From Novosphingobium sp. (GTDB lineage Bacteria > Pseudomonadota > Alphaproteobacteria > Sphingomonadales > Sphingomonadaceae): 64,000 nt of DNA. Positions within the stretch are counted from its first letter, which is position 1; each line of letters starts with the position of its first letter. Below, one piece after another: positions 8,793 through 17,891 of this stretch. The notes beneath the pieces were generated by a model. That model searched no databases. It was not told the origin of the DNA and saw nothing but the letters and a program-made list of their open reading frames with translations. The stretch spans positions 43,407 through 107,406 of the forward strand of contig NZ_JAIXPP010000070.1 in the NCBI RefSeq assembly GCF_027486195.1, given 5' to 3'. A program made the translations under genes and the position numbers.

Positions 8793-8804
8793 ACTTACGT
8801 AAGT
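8793..8804. promoter_or_regulatory. Perfect 12-bp palindrome ACTTACGTAAGT upstream of the TonB receptor
   Basis: The perfect dyad ACTTACGTAAGT lies about 80-90 bp upstream of the receptor start, in the 219-bp gap downstream of hemA. It is a candidate operator for an unseen repressor or activator. No regulator gene is adjacent. Confidence 0.4.
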
Positions 8805-8933
8805 GATGCATCCCTGCCACATGGCAAGGGTACTGCACGAACGCAGCAACAGTTTGTCGCAGTGGGAAATTTCTCCAGCCACCCGGCCTTAGGTGCAATT
8901 ACCTATCGGCCTGGCGGCGCAGGCAAGGCGGGT

Positions 8934-10154
8934 TCAGGCGGCCTTGCGCTTCTCCAGCTCAAGGCGCTGCCAGATCTCGACCAGCGCATCGGTCAGTTCG
9001 ATCATCATCGCTTCGGTGTGCGCCGGCCCCGGCGTGAAGCGCAGGCGCTCGGTCCCGCGCGGCACGGTGGGATAGTTGATCGGCTGCACGTAGACGCCGT
9101 ACTCGGCGAGCAGGATGTCGCTCACCTTCTTGGCGCGCACGGGATCGCCGACCATCAGCGGCACGATATGCGTGGTTGAAGGCATCACCGGCAGGCCCGC
9201 ATCGGCAAAGGCCTGCTTGAGGAACGCTGCGGCGGCCTGCTGGCCTTCGCGCTCGACGCTTGAGGCCTTGAGGTGGCGCACCGCCGCCAGCACGCCCGCC
9301 GCCAGCACGGGCGAAAGCGAGGTGGTGAAGATGAATCCCGGAGCATAGCTCCTGATCACGTCGATGATCCGCGAATCCGCCGCGATATAGCCGCCCATCA
9401 CACCGAAGGCCTTGCCCAGCGTGCCTTCGATGATGTCGATGCGGTGCGCGGCCTCGTCACGCTCGGAAATGCCGCCGCCGCGCGCACCGTACATGCCGAC
9501 CGCGTGGACTTCGTCGATGTAGGTGAGGGCGTTGTACTTCTCGGCCAGGTCGCAGATCGCGTGGATCGGGGCGACGTCGCCGTCCATCGAATAGACGCTT
9601 TCAAACGCGATCAGCTTGGGAATCGCTGGATCGCACTCGGCCAGCAGTTCTTCCAGATGTTCCACGTCATTGTGACGGAACACGCGCTTTTCTGCGCCCG
9701 AATTGCGGATACCGGCGATCATGCTGGCGTGGTTGAGCTCATCGGAAAAAATCACGCAGCCGGGCAGGATCTTGGCAAGCGTCGAAAGCGTGGCGTCGTT
9801 CGAGACATAGCCGCTGGTGAACAGCAGCGCGCCCTGCTTGCCGTGCAGATCGGCAAGTTCGGCCTCAAGATCGACGTGATAATGGGTGTTGCCGCCGATG
9901 TTGCGCGTGCCGCCGGAGCCTGCGCCGACATCGTGCAGCGCTTCCTCCATCGCGCCGATGACCTTGGGGTGCTGGCCCATCGCAAGGTAATCGTTCGAGC
10001 ACCACACGGTGATCGGCTTGGGGCCATTGTGCCCGGCAAAGCAGCGGGCATTCGGGTAGGCACCCTTGTTGCGCAGAATGTCGATAAAGACGCGGTAACG
10101 ACCTTCCGTATGCAGACGCTCGATCGCGGAATCGAAAACCTGATCGTAATTCAC
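8934..10154 (-). CDS. hemA: 5-aminolevulinate synthase
   Basis: This 406-residue PLP enzyme has the standard alphaproteobacterial ALAS length and layout. Landmarks are the glycine-rich [24 protein letters not shown] for cofactor binding, and the Schiff-base lysine in [12 protein letters not shown] (about residue 247). It condenses glycine with succinyl-CoA to give 5-aminolevulinate, the first committed step of heme (and, where present, bacteriochlorophyll) synthesis by the C4 pathway. No other heme gene lies nearby. It precedes the TonB receptor on the same strand, but the 219-bp gap suggests separate transcription. Confidence 0.96.
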   Translation of the reverse strand: MNYDQVFDSAIERLHTEGRYRVFIDILRNKGAYPNARCFAGHNGPKPITVWCSNDYLAMGQHPKVIGAMEEALHDVGAGSGGTRNIGGNTHYHVDLEAELADLHGKQGALLFTSGYVSNDATLSTLAKILPGCVIFSDELNHASMIAGIRNSGAEKRVFRHNDVEHLEELLAECDPAIPKLIAFESVYSMDGDVAPIHAICDLAEKYNALTYIDEVHAVGMYGARGGGISERDEAAHRIDIIEGTLGKAFGVMGGYIAADSRIIDVIRSYAPGFIFTTSLSPVLAAGVLAAVRHLKASSVEREGQQAAAAFLKQAFADAGLPVMPSTTHIVPLMVGDPVRAKKVSDILLAEYGVYVQPINYPTVPRGTERLRFTPGPAHTEAMMIELTDALVEIWQRLELEKRKAA

Positions 10155-10337
10155 CCACGGCTCCCTATGAACCAGTTGTCACGCACATCTGCGCCATGCG
10201 CGCCCTGAAACCTGTCTCCATGGTGCGCCAGAACGACCGCCAGACCATGTCGGGCCGGAGCGGCGAGCGGCGCTTTACGCCGCTTGCAACGCCAATACCA
10301 GCGGCATTTGGGTCATATTCCCGCGTGGGAAAGCAGC

Positions 10338-11279
10338 TTACCGTGCGGCCTTTCGCGCCGGTGCGGGGAGCGGGCCGGCAGGCGCTGCGGCAAATTGCAA
10401 CTGCTGCGCGTTGTCCTTCAGCCAGCCGAAGTCATGCCCGTAGACCACCGTCAGGCCGGGCTCGCGCTGCTTGAGTGAGGCGAGTCCCTTGATCCAGCCG
10501 AGGGTGGCGGCGCGATCCTCACTGCCGAGCCATTCCGCCACATACCGCGAACGGGGGCGCTGCCAGGTGACATTCCGGCGCATCGGCGCGGAGTCTCCGG
10601 CAAACAGAAACTCCCGGCCATTCTGGAGGCGGACGTAGATCATCTGCGTCCCGTCAAGATAGCCGGGCGTGCGCATGACCGCGATGCCTGGGGCGATTGC
10701 GGCATAACCGGCCGGATCGGCCAGAGCTGCGGGCGGGGGACCGAGCGAATCCATGAGCACCGGCGCCAGCGCTCGCAGCGCATCGATCTGCCGGGGATTG
10801 CCGATCAGCTTTCCGGCGATCTTCCGGTCCGCGAGCACGAGCGAAACCAGTCCGCCGATGTGATCGATATCCTCGCTGGTAAAAATGATCCGCTGTGAGG
10901 AACGCAACCAGCTGTTCGCGGTCTGCTGCATCTCGGGGTGATAAGCCTCGTAGCCGGTCGCAAGGGACTGGTCCCTGGTGAGGCCCGAATTGATCACGGT
11001 ATCGCCGCCCGGCGTGATCAGGCGCCAGATGAAGACCGCCGTTTCGTCGGTCCTCAGGCCGCCGCCTGCAACCAGCAGCGTGCCGGGTTCATTGTCCGTC
11101 GCCACTGCGGCATACTGGATTCCCACCGGCCGCTGCCCCTGCTGGCTCTCGGCCAGACTGCGCAGACGCGCGATGTCGATTGTGCGCGGCGCAACCGAGG
11201 TCGGGCCGGGGTCCATCAGCAGCCAGTAATAGGGCACCGCGACAAGCAGGATCAGCAGCAGGGCAATGCGGGTAAACAT
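10338..11279 (-). CDS. Membrane-anchored metallo-beta-lactamase-fold protein with degenerate metal site
   Basis: This protein of about 313 residues begins with a signal-anchor helix (TRIALLLILLVAVPYYWLL), so it likely faces the periplasm. The core follows the MBL hydrolase order, but the HxHxDH motif reads SEDIDH (about 136-141), so the first two metal-binding histidines are gone. The TPGH position reads TPGY. FLFAGDSA keeps the bridging aspartate and VVYGHD keeps a late histidine. Either it binds one metal or works as a non-hydrolytic relative. I chose ATG 11279 in front of the hydrophobic segment; ATGs at 11375 and 11333 would overlap murI. It starts 25 nt after murI and is probably co-transcribed with it. 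Confidence 0.72.
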   Translation of the reverse strand: MFTRIALLLILLVAVPYYWLLMDPGPTSVAPRTIDIARLRSLAESQQGQRPVGIQYAAVATDNEPGTLLVAGGGLRTDETAVFIWRLITPGGDTVINSGLTRDQSLATGYEAYHPEMQQTANSWLRSSQRIIFTSEDIDHIGGLVSLVLADRKIAGKLIGNPRQIDALRALAPVLMDSLGPPPAALADPAGYAAIAPGIAVMRTPGYLDGTQMIYVRLQNGREFLFAGDSAPMRRNVTWQRPRSRYVAEWLGSEDRAATLGWIKGLASLKQREPGLTVVYGHDFGWLKDNAQQLQFAAAPAGPLPAPARKAAR

Positions 11280-11304
11280 GGTCAGTCCGATATCCCTGAT
11301 ACGG

Positions 11305-12123
11305 TCAGAACGCCAGTCGCCGGGCGATGCCATAGTGTGCCAATGCGGGCATGAGCCGCTCATCCTCGGGGTCATCCTTGGTGAACAGCGCTAGGTCTCC
11401 GGTTTTACTAGGTGCCCAGGCCTGACCTTGGGTCAGAAACGCGATCCGCCGCGCGATCCCGTCGGAGCCATCGATAAAGCGTACGTCAGGTCCGAATGCC
11501 TCGGCCAGCTCCGCTTCGAGCAACGGGAAGTGCGTGCAGGCCAGCACCACCGTGTCGATTCGCTTGCCGTCCGGCATGGCGCGCAGCGCGGCGGCGGCGC
11601 GGGCGAAAACGGCAGGATCGACCCGCTCACCGCGCAGCTTCGCCTCGGCCGCTGCGACAAGTTCGGGCGCGCCGTGGCGCAGCAAGCGCTTGTCGGCGGC
11701 GAATTCGGCCTCCAGTCGGTCGACGTAGCCTTGCCGGATCGTCGCCTCGGTGCCGAGCAGGCCGATCACTCCGGTTTGCGTCATCGCGGCTGCGGGCTTG
11801 ATGGCGGGAACGGTGCCCACGATCGGCACTTCCAGCACCTCGCGCACCGAAGCGAGCGCGATCGTGCTGGCGGTGTTGCAGGCAATGCAGACGAGACGTG
11901 GGCGAAAGCGCTCGGTCAGCCGCCCCAGCAGGCCCGAAACCCGCGCCGCGATCTGCGCCTCGGTCTTGCTGCCATAGGGCAGGCCCGCATTGTCGGAAAC
12001 GTACATCAACGGCGCCTGCGGCAGCAGCTTGCGCACCTTGCCGAGCACCGAGAGGCCGCCGACACCGGAATCGAAGAGCAGGATCGGTGAGGCTGGATCT
12101 GCGGAAGCGGGGGCAACGGTCAT
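11305..12123 (-). CDS. murI: Glutamate racemase
   Basis: This cytosolic enzyme of 272 residues matches the usual 260-280 of the family. The substrate-binding loop FDSGVGGLSV is near residue 17. The two catalytic cysteines lie in IACNTAS (about 81) and LACTHFPLL (about 193). It interconverts L- and D-glutamate and supplies D-Glu for peptidoglycan. ATG 12123 follows GAAGGG; an upstream in-frame ATG at 12165 adds 14 residues without family support. It diverges from plsY at 12207, with an 83-bp shared promoter region. Confidence 0.95.
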   Translation of the reverse strand: MTVAPASADPASPILLFDSGVGGLSVLGKVRKLLPQAPLMYVSDNAGLPYGSKTEAQIAARVSGLLGRLTERFRPRLVCIACNTASTIALASVREVLEVPIVGTVPAIKPAAAMTQTGVIGLLGTEATIRQGYVDRLEAEFAADKRLLRHGAPELVAAAEAKLRGERVDPAVFARAAAALRAMPDGKRIDTVVLACTHFPLLEAELAEAFGPDVRFIDGSDGIARRIAFLTQGQAWAPSKTGDLALFTKDDPEDERLMPALAHYGIARRLAF

Positions 12124-12206
12124 CGGGCACCCTTCTATCGGGAACGGCGGCAAAAAGGAAAGCATGCCTCTCCCCTTTGTGCCCGGTGGCGGTTAAGACC
12201 GGGCGC

Positions 12207-12857
12207 ATGAACTCTCCATTTCTCTTGATCGCAGCCGTGTTTCTCGCTGGCTATCTCGTCGGCTCGGTGCCGTTTGGTCTGCTGCTCACGCGCCTTGCGG
12301 GCGGGGGAGACATCCGCGCCATTGGCTCGGGCAACATCGGCGCGACCAACGTGCTGCGCACTGGCCGCAAGGGGCTAGCTGCCGCCACCTTGCTGCTTGA
12401 CGCTGGCAAAGGGGCGCTGGCGGTGGTCCTGGCGGATTGGTGGTTCGCGGATGATTTCGGTTTCGCCACCTTGGCTGGTTTGGGGGCAATGGTCGGCCAC
12501 TGCTTCCCGCTATGGCTCGGATTCAAGGGCGGGAAGGGCGTTGCCACTATGCTGGGCATCAGCTTTGCGCTGGACTGGCGGATCGGGGCCGCCGCCGCCG
12601 CAACATGGCTGGTGATGACGCTGCTGACCCGGATCTCATCGGTGGGAGGGATGAGCGCCGCACTGGCCGCGCCTGTAAGCGCCTTGGTCCTGCTCCGCAT
12701 CCCCCGCACCGATATCGGCAATTTCACGGTCGGTCTGGATTTGTTTTTTGCGATGATTGGCCTTTCAATCATGGCGGCCATCGTGCTGTGGCGGCACCGC
12801 GCCAACATCGCCCGCCTGCGCGCCGGGACCGAGCCGCGCATCGGACAAAAGGGATGA
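12207..12857 (+). CDS. plsY: Glycerol-3-phosphate acyltransferase (acyl-phosphate dependent)
   Basis: This integral membrane protein of 216 residues has about five helices. Conserved PlsY motifs are present: GSVPFG near residue 21, GSGNIGATNVLR near 43-54, and LGFKGGKGVAT near 105. It transfers acyl groups from acyl-phosphate to glycerol-3-phosphate in phospholipid synthesis. ATG 12207 begins just before the first helix; longer in-frame starts run back through murI and are spurious. Its stop overlaps the dprA start (ATGA), so translation of the two is coupled. Confidence 0.95.
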   Translation: MNSPFLLIAAVFLAGYLVGSVPFGLLLTRLAGGGDIRAIGSGNIGATNVLRTGRKGLAAATLLLDAGKGALAVVLADWWFADDFGFATLAGLGAMVGHCFPLWLGFKGGKGVATMLGISFALDWRIGAAAAATWLVMTLLTRISSVGGMSAALAAPVSALVLLRIPRTDIGNFTVGLDLFFAMIGLSIMAAIVLWRHRANIARLRAGTEPRIGQKG

Positions 12858-13993
12858 GCCTCCCCGGGCCTGAGCTGTCTGACGCTGACGTTTTTGCGCG
12901 CATCCGCCTGCTGCGCTCGCCCGGCATCGGCCCCGTCAGCTATTTCCAGCTCCTGCGCCGCTTCGGCGATGCCACCGCTGCGCTCGATGCGCTGCCCGAT
13001 CTCGCCGCGCGGGGCGGGGCGCCCTACCGCCCGATCCCAGCCGACCGGGTCGAGGCTGAGATCGCCCGCCTGCACGCCGCTGGCGGAGGCTATCTCTTTC
13101 ACGATTCCCCGGCCTATCCGCGGCTTCTGTCCGCGTTGGAAACGCCGCCGCCGGTGCTCACCTGGCGCGGCGACCTCTCGCTGCTGGGGCAAGGCGCGGT
13201 CGCCCTCGTCGGTGCGCGCAATGCTTCTGCCGGGGCGTGCCGCCTTGCGCGGGACTATGGCGCTGCGCTGGCGGCGCGGGGCTATGCCGTCGTCTCCGGC
13301 CTTGCGCGCGGGATCGATGCCGCCGCCCATCGCGGCGCGCTCGCGGCCATGGGCCAAGGCGGCGGCACGATTGGCGTCATCGCCAGCGGGATCGATGTGA
13401 CCTACCCGCCAGAACATGCCGAACTGCAGGAGGACGTCGCCCGGCGCGGGCTGCTGCTTGCCGAAATGCCTCCGGGCACCGAGCCGCTCGCCCGCCATTT
13501 CCCCTTCCGCAACCGCATCATCGCCGGGCTCGCCGCAGGCACGGTTGTGGTGGAAGCCGCGCCGCGCTCAGGCTCGCTGATCACCGCCCGCCTCGCTGCC
13601 GAGGCTGGGCGCGAAGTCATGGCCGTCCCTGGCTCCCCGCTCGACAGCCGCTCGCGCGGGTGCAACGAACTGATCCGCGACGGGGCAATCCTCGTGCAGT
13701 CCGCTGACGATATCGCCGAGCTACTCGAACGCTTTGACGGACCGTCGCGGCTCAAGCTGCGCGAGCCGGTCTGGGCCAGTATGAACGAGCATTCCGTGCA
13801 TTTTGCCCCTGAACCGGACGACGACGACGGCCCTGCCGAGATCGCCCATCTCCTCGGCATAGCTCCTGTCGCCACGGATGAGCTCATCCGCCAGAGCGGT
13901 GCCAGCGCAGGTGCCGTGCAGATGGCGCTGATCGAACTGGAACTCGCCGGCCGCCTGATACGCCATGCCGGCGGGCGCGTCTCGCTCGCCTGA
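12854..13993 (+). CDS. dprA: DNA processing protein DprA
   Basis: This 379-residue protein has the DprA order: an N-terminal SAM-like region with LLRSPGIGPVSY, the Rossmann-like DprA core (LVGARNASAGACRLARDYG near 117, SGLARGIDAAAHRGAL near 155, and the RNRIIAGLAAGTVVVEA stretch near 218), and a C-terminal winged helix (IAHLLG onward, about 335-379). DprA loads RecA onto incoming single-stranded DNA in natural transformation. The start overlaps the plsY stop by 4 nt. The plsY-dprA pairing is common in alphaproteobacteria. Confidence 0.95.
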   Translation: MSLPGPELSDADVFARIRLLRSPGIGPVSYFQLLRRFGDATAALDALPDLAARGGAPYRPIPADRVEAEIARLHAAGGGYLFHDSPAYPRLLSALETPPPVLTWRGDLSLLGQGAVALVGARNASAGACRLARDYGAALAARGYAVVSGLARGIDAAAHRGALAAMGQGGGTIGVIASGIDVTYPPEHAELQEDVARRGLLLAEMPPGTEPLARHFPFRNRIIAGLAAGTVVVEAAPRSGSLITARLAAEAGREVMAVPGSPLDSRSRGCNELIRDGAILVQSADDIAELLERFDGPSRLKLREPVWASMNEHSVHFAPEPDDDDGPAEIAHLLGIAPVATDELIRQSGASAGAVQMALIELELAGRLIRHAGGRVSLA

Positions 13994-14111
13994 AGCGGCA
14001 GAACCTGCGCCGCTGGTTGGCAATAGTTCGGCATCAATTGACGCTACCGATTTTTACCTATTATGATCCGATTCGGACTTTGCCGGACGGCGAGGACAGG
14101 GGGACAGGATC

Positions 14112-15110
14112 ATGAAAAGCCGCAATTCCATTGCCTTGGCGCTTGCGTTCACTTCGCTCACGCTGCCCGGTTTCGCCCATGCGGGAGATACACCGCCAGT
14201 TAAGATTTCCGGCAAGGAAGCCGTGAAGGGCGCCACGGGCGTCGCCGTCGCGGCTTTCAACGTGGGTTTCATTTTCGAATCGACCGATCAGACCAAGGCG
14301 ACCGGCGGGCTGATGGGCGCGTTCGGTGGCACCACCAAGGCCAAGTCTTCGCTCGTCGGCGTTACGCCTGAAATGATGCAGAAGATCGCCGATGCCGCCT
14401 ACGCCGATTTCACCGCCAAGCTTGCCGCGGCGGGCCTTGTGGTCAAGGATCCCAGCACCGTCTTCGCTGCCCCGGAAATGGCCAAGCCCCATGGCCAGAC
14501 CTCACCACTCGATGTCGGAATCGCGCTTGAAAAGAACAGCAAGGGCAAGGCGACCTATGTGAAACCCGCCGTGCTGCCCACGCTGATCATGGTTGCAGGC
14601 GATTTCCAGGGCAGCGGCCTTTCCAGCATGGGCCTTGCGATGGATGCCGGCCAGGCAGGCTATGCCCTTTCGCAATACGCCAAGGCGGCAGGGGTGCCGG
14701 TGGTCGACGTCACCTACCTGATCGATTTCTCGGACCAGAAGCGCCCCGGCGCGTTCAGCTTCGGCGGGCTTGAGGTCAACGCCAATCTCTCGGTCGTGCC
14801 GGGCTATAGCCGGATGACCGTGTTCGGCGCCAACGGCAAGACGACGACGGTCACGCTCAATCAGCCGGTCTCGGTCGATGGCGATTTCATCGACAAGCGC
14901 GATGCCTCCAGCGGCACGGCCAAGACCACGCAGGCCGCCGCCAACGTTGCGGGTGGACTCATGGCGGCGATGGGCCATGGCGGCATGATGTTCGGCAAGA
15001 CCCGCAAGTTCGAATTCAAGGCCAAGCCCGGCAATTACGAGGACGGCGCGGGCAAGGCAGCCGGTCTCGCCAACGATGTGCTGATAGGCCAGATCAACGC
15101 CTTGAAGTGA
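14112..15110 (+). CDS. Secreted protein of unknown function
   Basis: I do not recognise a characterised family in this 332-residue protein. It has a clear Sec signal peptide (basic KSRN, hydrophobic SIALALAFTSLTL, and cleavage after AHA near residue 25). The mature part is Gly/Ala/Lys-rich with no obvious catalytic motif, no further membrane helix and no cysteine. A glycine/methionine-rich patch MAAMGHGGMMFG lies near residue 285. A T-rich upstream segment (about 14035-14065) and AGGACAGGGGGACAGG before ATG suggest its own promoter. It interrupts the usual dprA-topA neighbourhood. A periplasmic or outer-membrane-associated role is likely from the signal alone. Confidence 0.75.
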   Translation: MKSRNSIALALAFTSLTLPGFAHAGDTPPVKISGKEAVKGATGVAVAAFNVGFIFESTDQTKATGGLMGAFGGTTKAKSSLVGVTPEMMQKIADAAYADFTAKLAAAGLVVKDPSTVFAAPEMAKPHGQTSPLDVGIALEKNSKGKATYVKPAVLPTLIMVAGDFQGSGLSSMGLAMDAGQAGYALSQYAKAAGVPVVDVTYLIDFSDQKRPGAFSFGGLEVNANLSVVPGYSRMTVFGANGKTTTVTLNQPVSVDGDFIDKRDASSGTAKTTQAAANVAGGLMAAMGHGGMMFGKTRKFEFKAKPGNYEDGAGKAAGLANDVLIGQINALK

Positions 15111-15243
15111 CAGGGGGGAAGTGACAGCGGGCGTTCCGGACTGGACTTTCCTGAAAAGCTGCGCAGAACGCGGCGCTTGACGCGGGGCGCTTAGGGTCTC
15201 CACCCTCGCGCGTACGTGAAGCAGGAAAGTTCAGCCACACCCC

Positions 15244-17838
15244 ATGCAGCTTGTCATCGTCGAATCCCCGGCCAAGGCCAAGACCATCGAGAAGTATCTC
15301 GGCCCCGGCTTCAAGGTCCTCGCGTCCTATGGCCACGTCCGCGATCTCCCCGCGAAGGACGGTTCGGTTCGCCCGGACGAGGACTTCGCGATGGATTGGG
15401 AGCTCTATGGCGACAAGGCGGCGCGGGTGAAGGCCATCGTCGATTCGGCCAAGGCCGCCGATCGCCTGATCCTCGCCACCGACCCTGACCGCGAGGGCGA
15501 AGCGATTTCGTGGCACGTGCGCGAGCTGCTGGCCAAGCGCAAGGCGCTGCCCAAGGAAGTCGAACGCGTCACGTTCAACGCGATCACCAAGGCCACCGTC
15601 ACCGAGGCTATGAAGCACCCGCGTGAGCTCGATCAGGACCTGATCGACGCGTACCTCGCCCGCCGCGCGCTGGATTACCTGTTCGGCTTCACGCTTTCGC
15701 CCGTGCTTTGGCGCAAGCTTCCCGGCGCCAAGTCCGCTGGCCGCGTCCAGTCGGTCGCGCTGCGCCTGATCGTTGAGCGCGAGCGCGAGATCGAGACTTT
15801 CAAGACTCAGGAATACTGGTCGGTCGTCGCCACACTTGAGCAGGGCGGTACCCCGTTCAAAGCACGCCTCGTGCGCTTCGAGGGCGAGAAGCTGGAGCGC
15901 CTCTCGTTAGGTAACGAAGGGATTGCCCTGCGCGCCAAGGCCCTCGTTGAGGCCGCGACCTTCCGTGTCGAGGAAGTTGATACCCGGCCGACTCGCCGCA
16001 ATCCTTATCCGCCGTTCACCACCTCCACGCTCCAGCAGGAAGCCGCGCGCAAGCTCGGCTTCTCGGCCAGCCACACCATGCGCGTCGCACAGACGCTCTA
16101 CGAGGCGGGCGCGATCACCTACATGCGTACCGACGGCGTGCAGATGGATTCCAGCGCGATTCAAGCCGCGCGGGCGGCGATCAGCACGCGTTATTCCGGG
16201 CACTACCTCCCCGAGAAGCCGCGCATCTACGAAACTAAGGCCAAGAACGCGCAGGAAGCGCACGAGGCGATCCGCCCGACCGATTTCAGCCACGACCGTT
16301 ACGGTAACGGGGATGAGGCCCGGCTCTACGACCTCATCTACAAGCGCGCGATGGCCAGCCAGATGGCCTCGGCGCTGATCGAACGCACCAGCGTTACCTT
16401 GCGCGAGGGCACCGGCAAGCACGAGCTGCGCGCGACCGGCCAGGTCGTAAAGTTCCCCGGCTTCCTCGCGGTCTACGAGGAAGGCCGCGACCAGAAGGCC
16501 GACGGCCCGGACGACGGTGAGGACGAGAGCAGCCTGCTGCCGATCATGAACCCCGGCGATACGCCCGCCAAGCGCGGGGTGGATGCCACCCAGCACTTCA
16601 CCCAGCCGCCGCCGCGCTATTCCGAAGCCAGCCTCGTCAAGCGGCTTGAGGAACTCGGCATCGGCCGCCCCTCGACCTATGCTGCCACGCTGCAGGTCCT
16701 CAAGGACCGCAACTACGTCCGTACCGAGAAGAACCGCTTCTTCGCGGAGGAAAGCGGCCGCCTGCTGACCGCCTTCCTCGAACGCTTTTTCGAGCGTTAC
16801 GTTGCGTACCAGTTCACCGCCGGCATGGAAGACGAGCTCGACGACGTCTCTGGTGGACGCGCCGCGTGGAAAGCCGTGCTCGAAGCGTTCTGGCGCGACT
16901 TCAAGCCCAAGTCCGACGAGGTGATGGAGAAGAAGCCGAGCGAGGTGACCGCCGAGCTCGATACTTTCCTTGAGGACTATCTCTTCCCCAAACGGGAAGA
17001 CGGCAGCGATCCGCGCCTGTGCCCCAAGTGCCAGGCCGGCCGCCTCTCGCTGCGCGGCGGGCGCTATGGCGCCTTCGTTGCCTGCTCGAACTATCCCGAG
17101 TGCAAGTTCACCCGCAAGTTTGCCCAGGGCGGCAGCGAGGGTGAGGGCGGCGAAGGTGAAGATTCCGGGCTCGGCAAGGATCCGGTCAGCGGCCTTGAAG
17201 TCTCCCGTCGCACCGGCCGCTTCGGGCCCTACATCCAGCTCGGCGATGGTAAGGAAGCCAAGCGCGCTTCGATTCCCAAGGACATTCCCGAGCTCGATCT
17301 CGAATGGGCCCTCAAGCTGCTATCGCTCCCGCGCGAGATTGGCGTGCATCCGGAAACGGGCAAGATAATCACTGCAAGTATAGGGCGTTATGGCCCATAC
17401 CTCGCGCATGATGGTAAGTATGGCCGACTTAAGTCGACGTCTGAAGTGTTCGAGACCGGTATGAACGCCGCCGTGGTCAAGCTCGCCGAAGCCGCCGCCG
17501 GGGCAGGGGCGCGGGGCAACCGCACGCCGGTTGAACCGATCAACACCTTCGGCCCGCACCCGACCTCGGGCGGTGAGATGAAGCTGCTGGCGGGCCGCTA
17601 CGGTGCTTATGTCACTGATGGCACCACCAACGCCACGCTGCCCAAGGACGTGAAGCCCGAGGAACTGACCCTCGAACAGGCCATCGCCCTCATCGACGCC
17701 CGCGCCGCCGCTGCGCCCGCCAAGGGCAAGAAGAAGAAGGCTGCGCCGAAGAAGGCTGCCGCCAAGGCTCCGGCCAAGAAGCCTGCCGCCAAGAAGGCGC
17801 CTGCCAAGAAAGCCGCAGCGAAGAAATCCGCAACGTAA
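15244..17838 (+). CDS. topA: DNA topoisomerase I (type IA)
   Basis: This enzyme of 864 residues relaxes negative supercoils. The TOPRIM domain opens with VIVESPAKAKTIEKYL and holds the acidic ATDPDREGEA (about 78). The catalytic tyrosine is in ITYMRTDG (about 293). One four-cysteine zinc finger (CPKC to CSNYPEC, about 593-620) and further topoisomerase C-terminal repeats (GRFGPYIQLG, GRYGPYLAHDG, GRYGAYVTDG) follow. The last 45 residues are an Ala/Lys-rich, histone-like tail, common in alphaproteobacterial TopA and likely binding DNA. ATG 15244 directly precedes the conserved MQLVIVES; an out-of-frame ATG at 15216 is spurious. Confidence 0.97.
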   Translation: MQLVIVESPAKAKTIEKYLGPGFKVLASYGHVRDLPAKDGSVRPDEDFAMDWELYGDKAARVKAIVDSAKAADRLILATDPDREGEAISWHVRELLAKRKALPKEVERVTFNAITKATVTEAMKHPRELDQDLIDAYLARRALDYLFGFTLSPVLWRKLPGAKSAGRVQSVALRLIVEREREIETFKTQEYWSVVATLEQGGTPFKARLVRFEGEKLERLSLGNEGIALRAKALVEAATFRVEEVDTRPTRRNPYPPFTTSTLQQEAARKLGFSASHTMRVAQTLYEAGAITYMRTDGVQMDSSAIQAARAAISTRYSGHYLPEKPRIYETKAKNAQEAHEAIRPTDFSHDRYGNGDEARLYDLIYKRAMASQMASALIERTSVTLREGTGKHELRATGQVVKFPGFLAVYEEGRDQKADGPDDGEDESSLLPIMNPGDTPAKRGVDATQHFTQPPPRYSEASLVKRLEELGIGRPSTYAATLQVLKDRNYVRTEKNRFFAEESGRLLTAFLERFFERYVAYQFTAGMEDELDDVSGGRAAWKAVLEAFWRDFKPKSDEVMEKKPSEVTAELDTFLEDYLFPKREDGSDPRLCPKCQAGRLSLRGGRYGAFVACSNYPECKFTRKFAQGGSEGEGGEGEDSGLGKDPVSGLEVSRRTGRFGPYIQLGDGKEAKRASIPKDIPELDLEWALKLLSLPREIGVHPETGKIITASIGRYGPYLAHDGKYGRLKSTSEVFETGMNAAVVKLAEAAAGAGARGNRTPVEPINTFGPHPTSGGEMKLLAGRYGAYVTDGTTNATLPKDVKPEELTLEQAIALIDARAAAAPAKGKKKKAAPKKAAAKAPAKKPAAKKAPAKKAAAKKSAT

Positions 17839-17847
17839 CGCCATCCC

Positions 17848-17876
17848 AGCCCTCTCTCCTTCAGCGGGAGAGGGCT
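17848..17876. terminator. Hairpin between convergent topA and spermidine-synthase-like gene
   Basis: AGCCCTCTC (17848-17856) pairs with GAGAGGGCT (17868-17876) around an 11-nt loop, 10 nt after the topA stop and 16 nt before the converging gene's stop. There is no long T-run, so it may work as a bidirectional or Rho-assisted terminator. Confidence 0.55.
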
Positions 17877-17891
17877 TGGATGAGGTGGATT

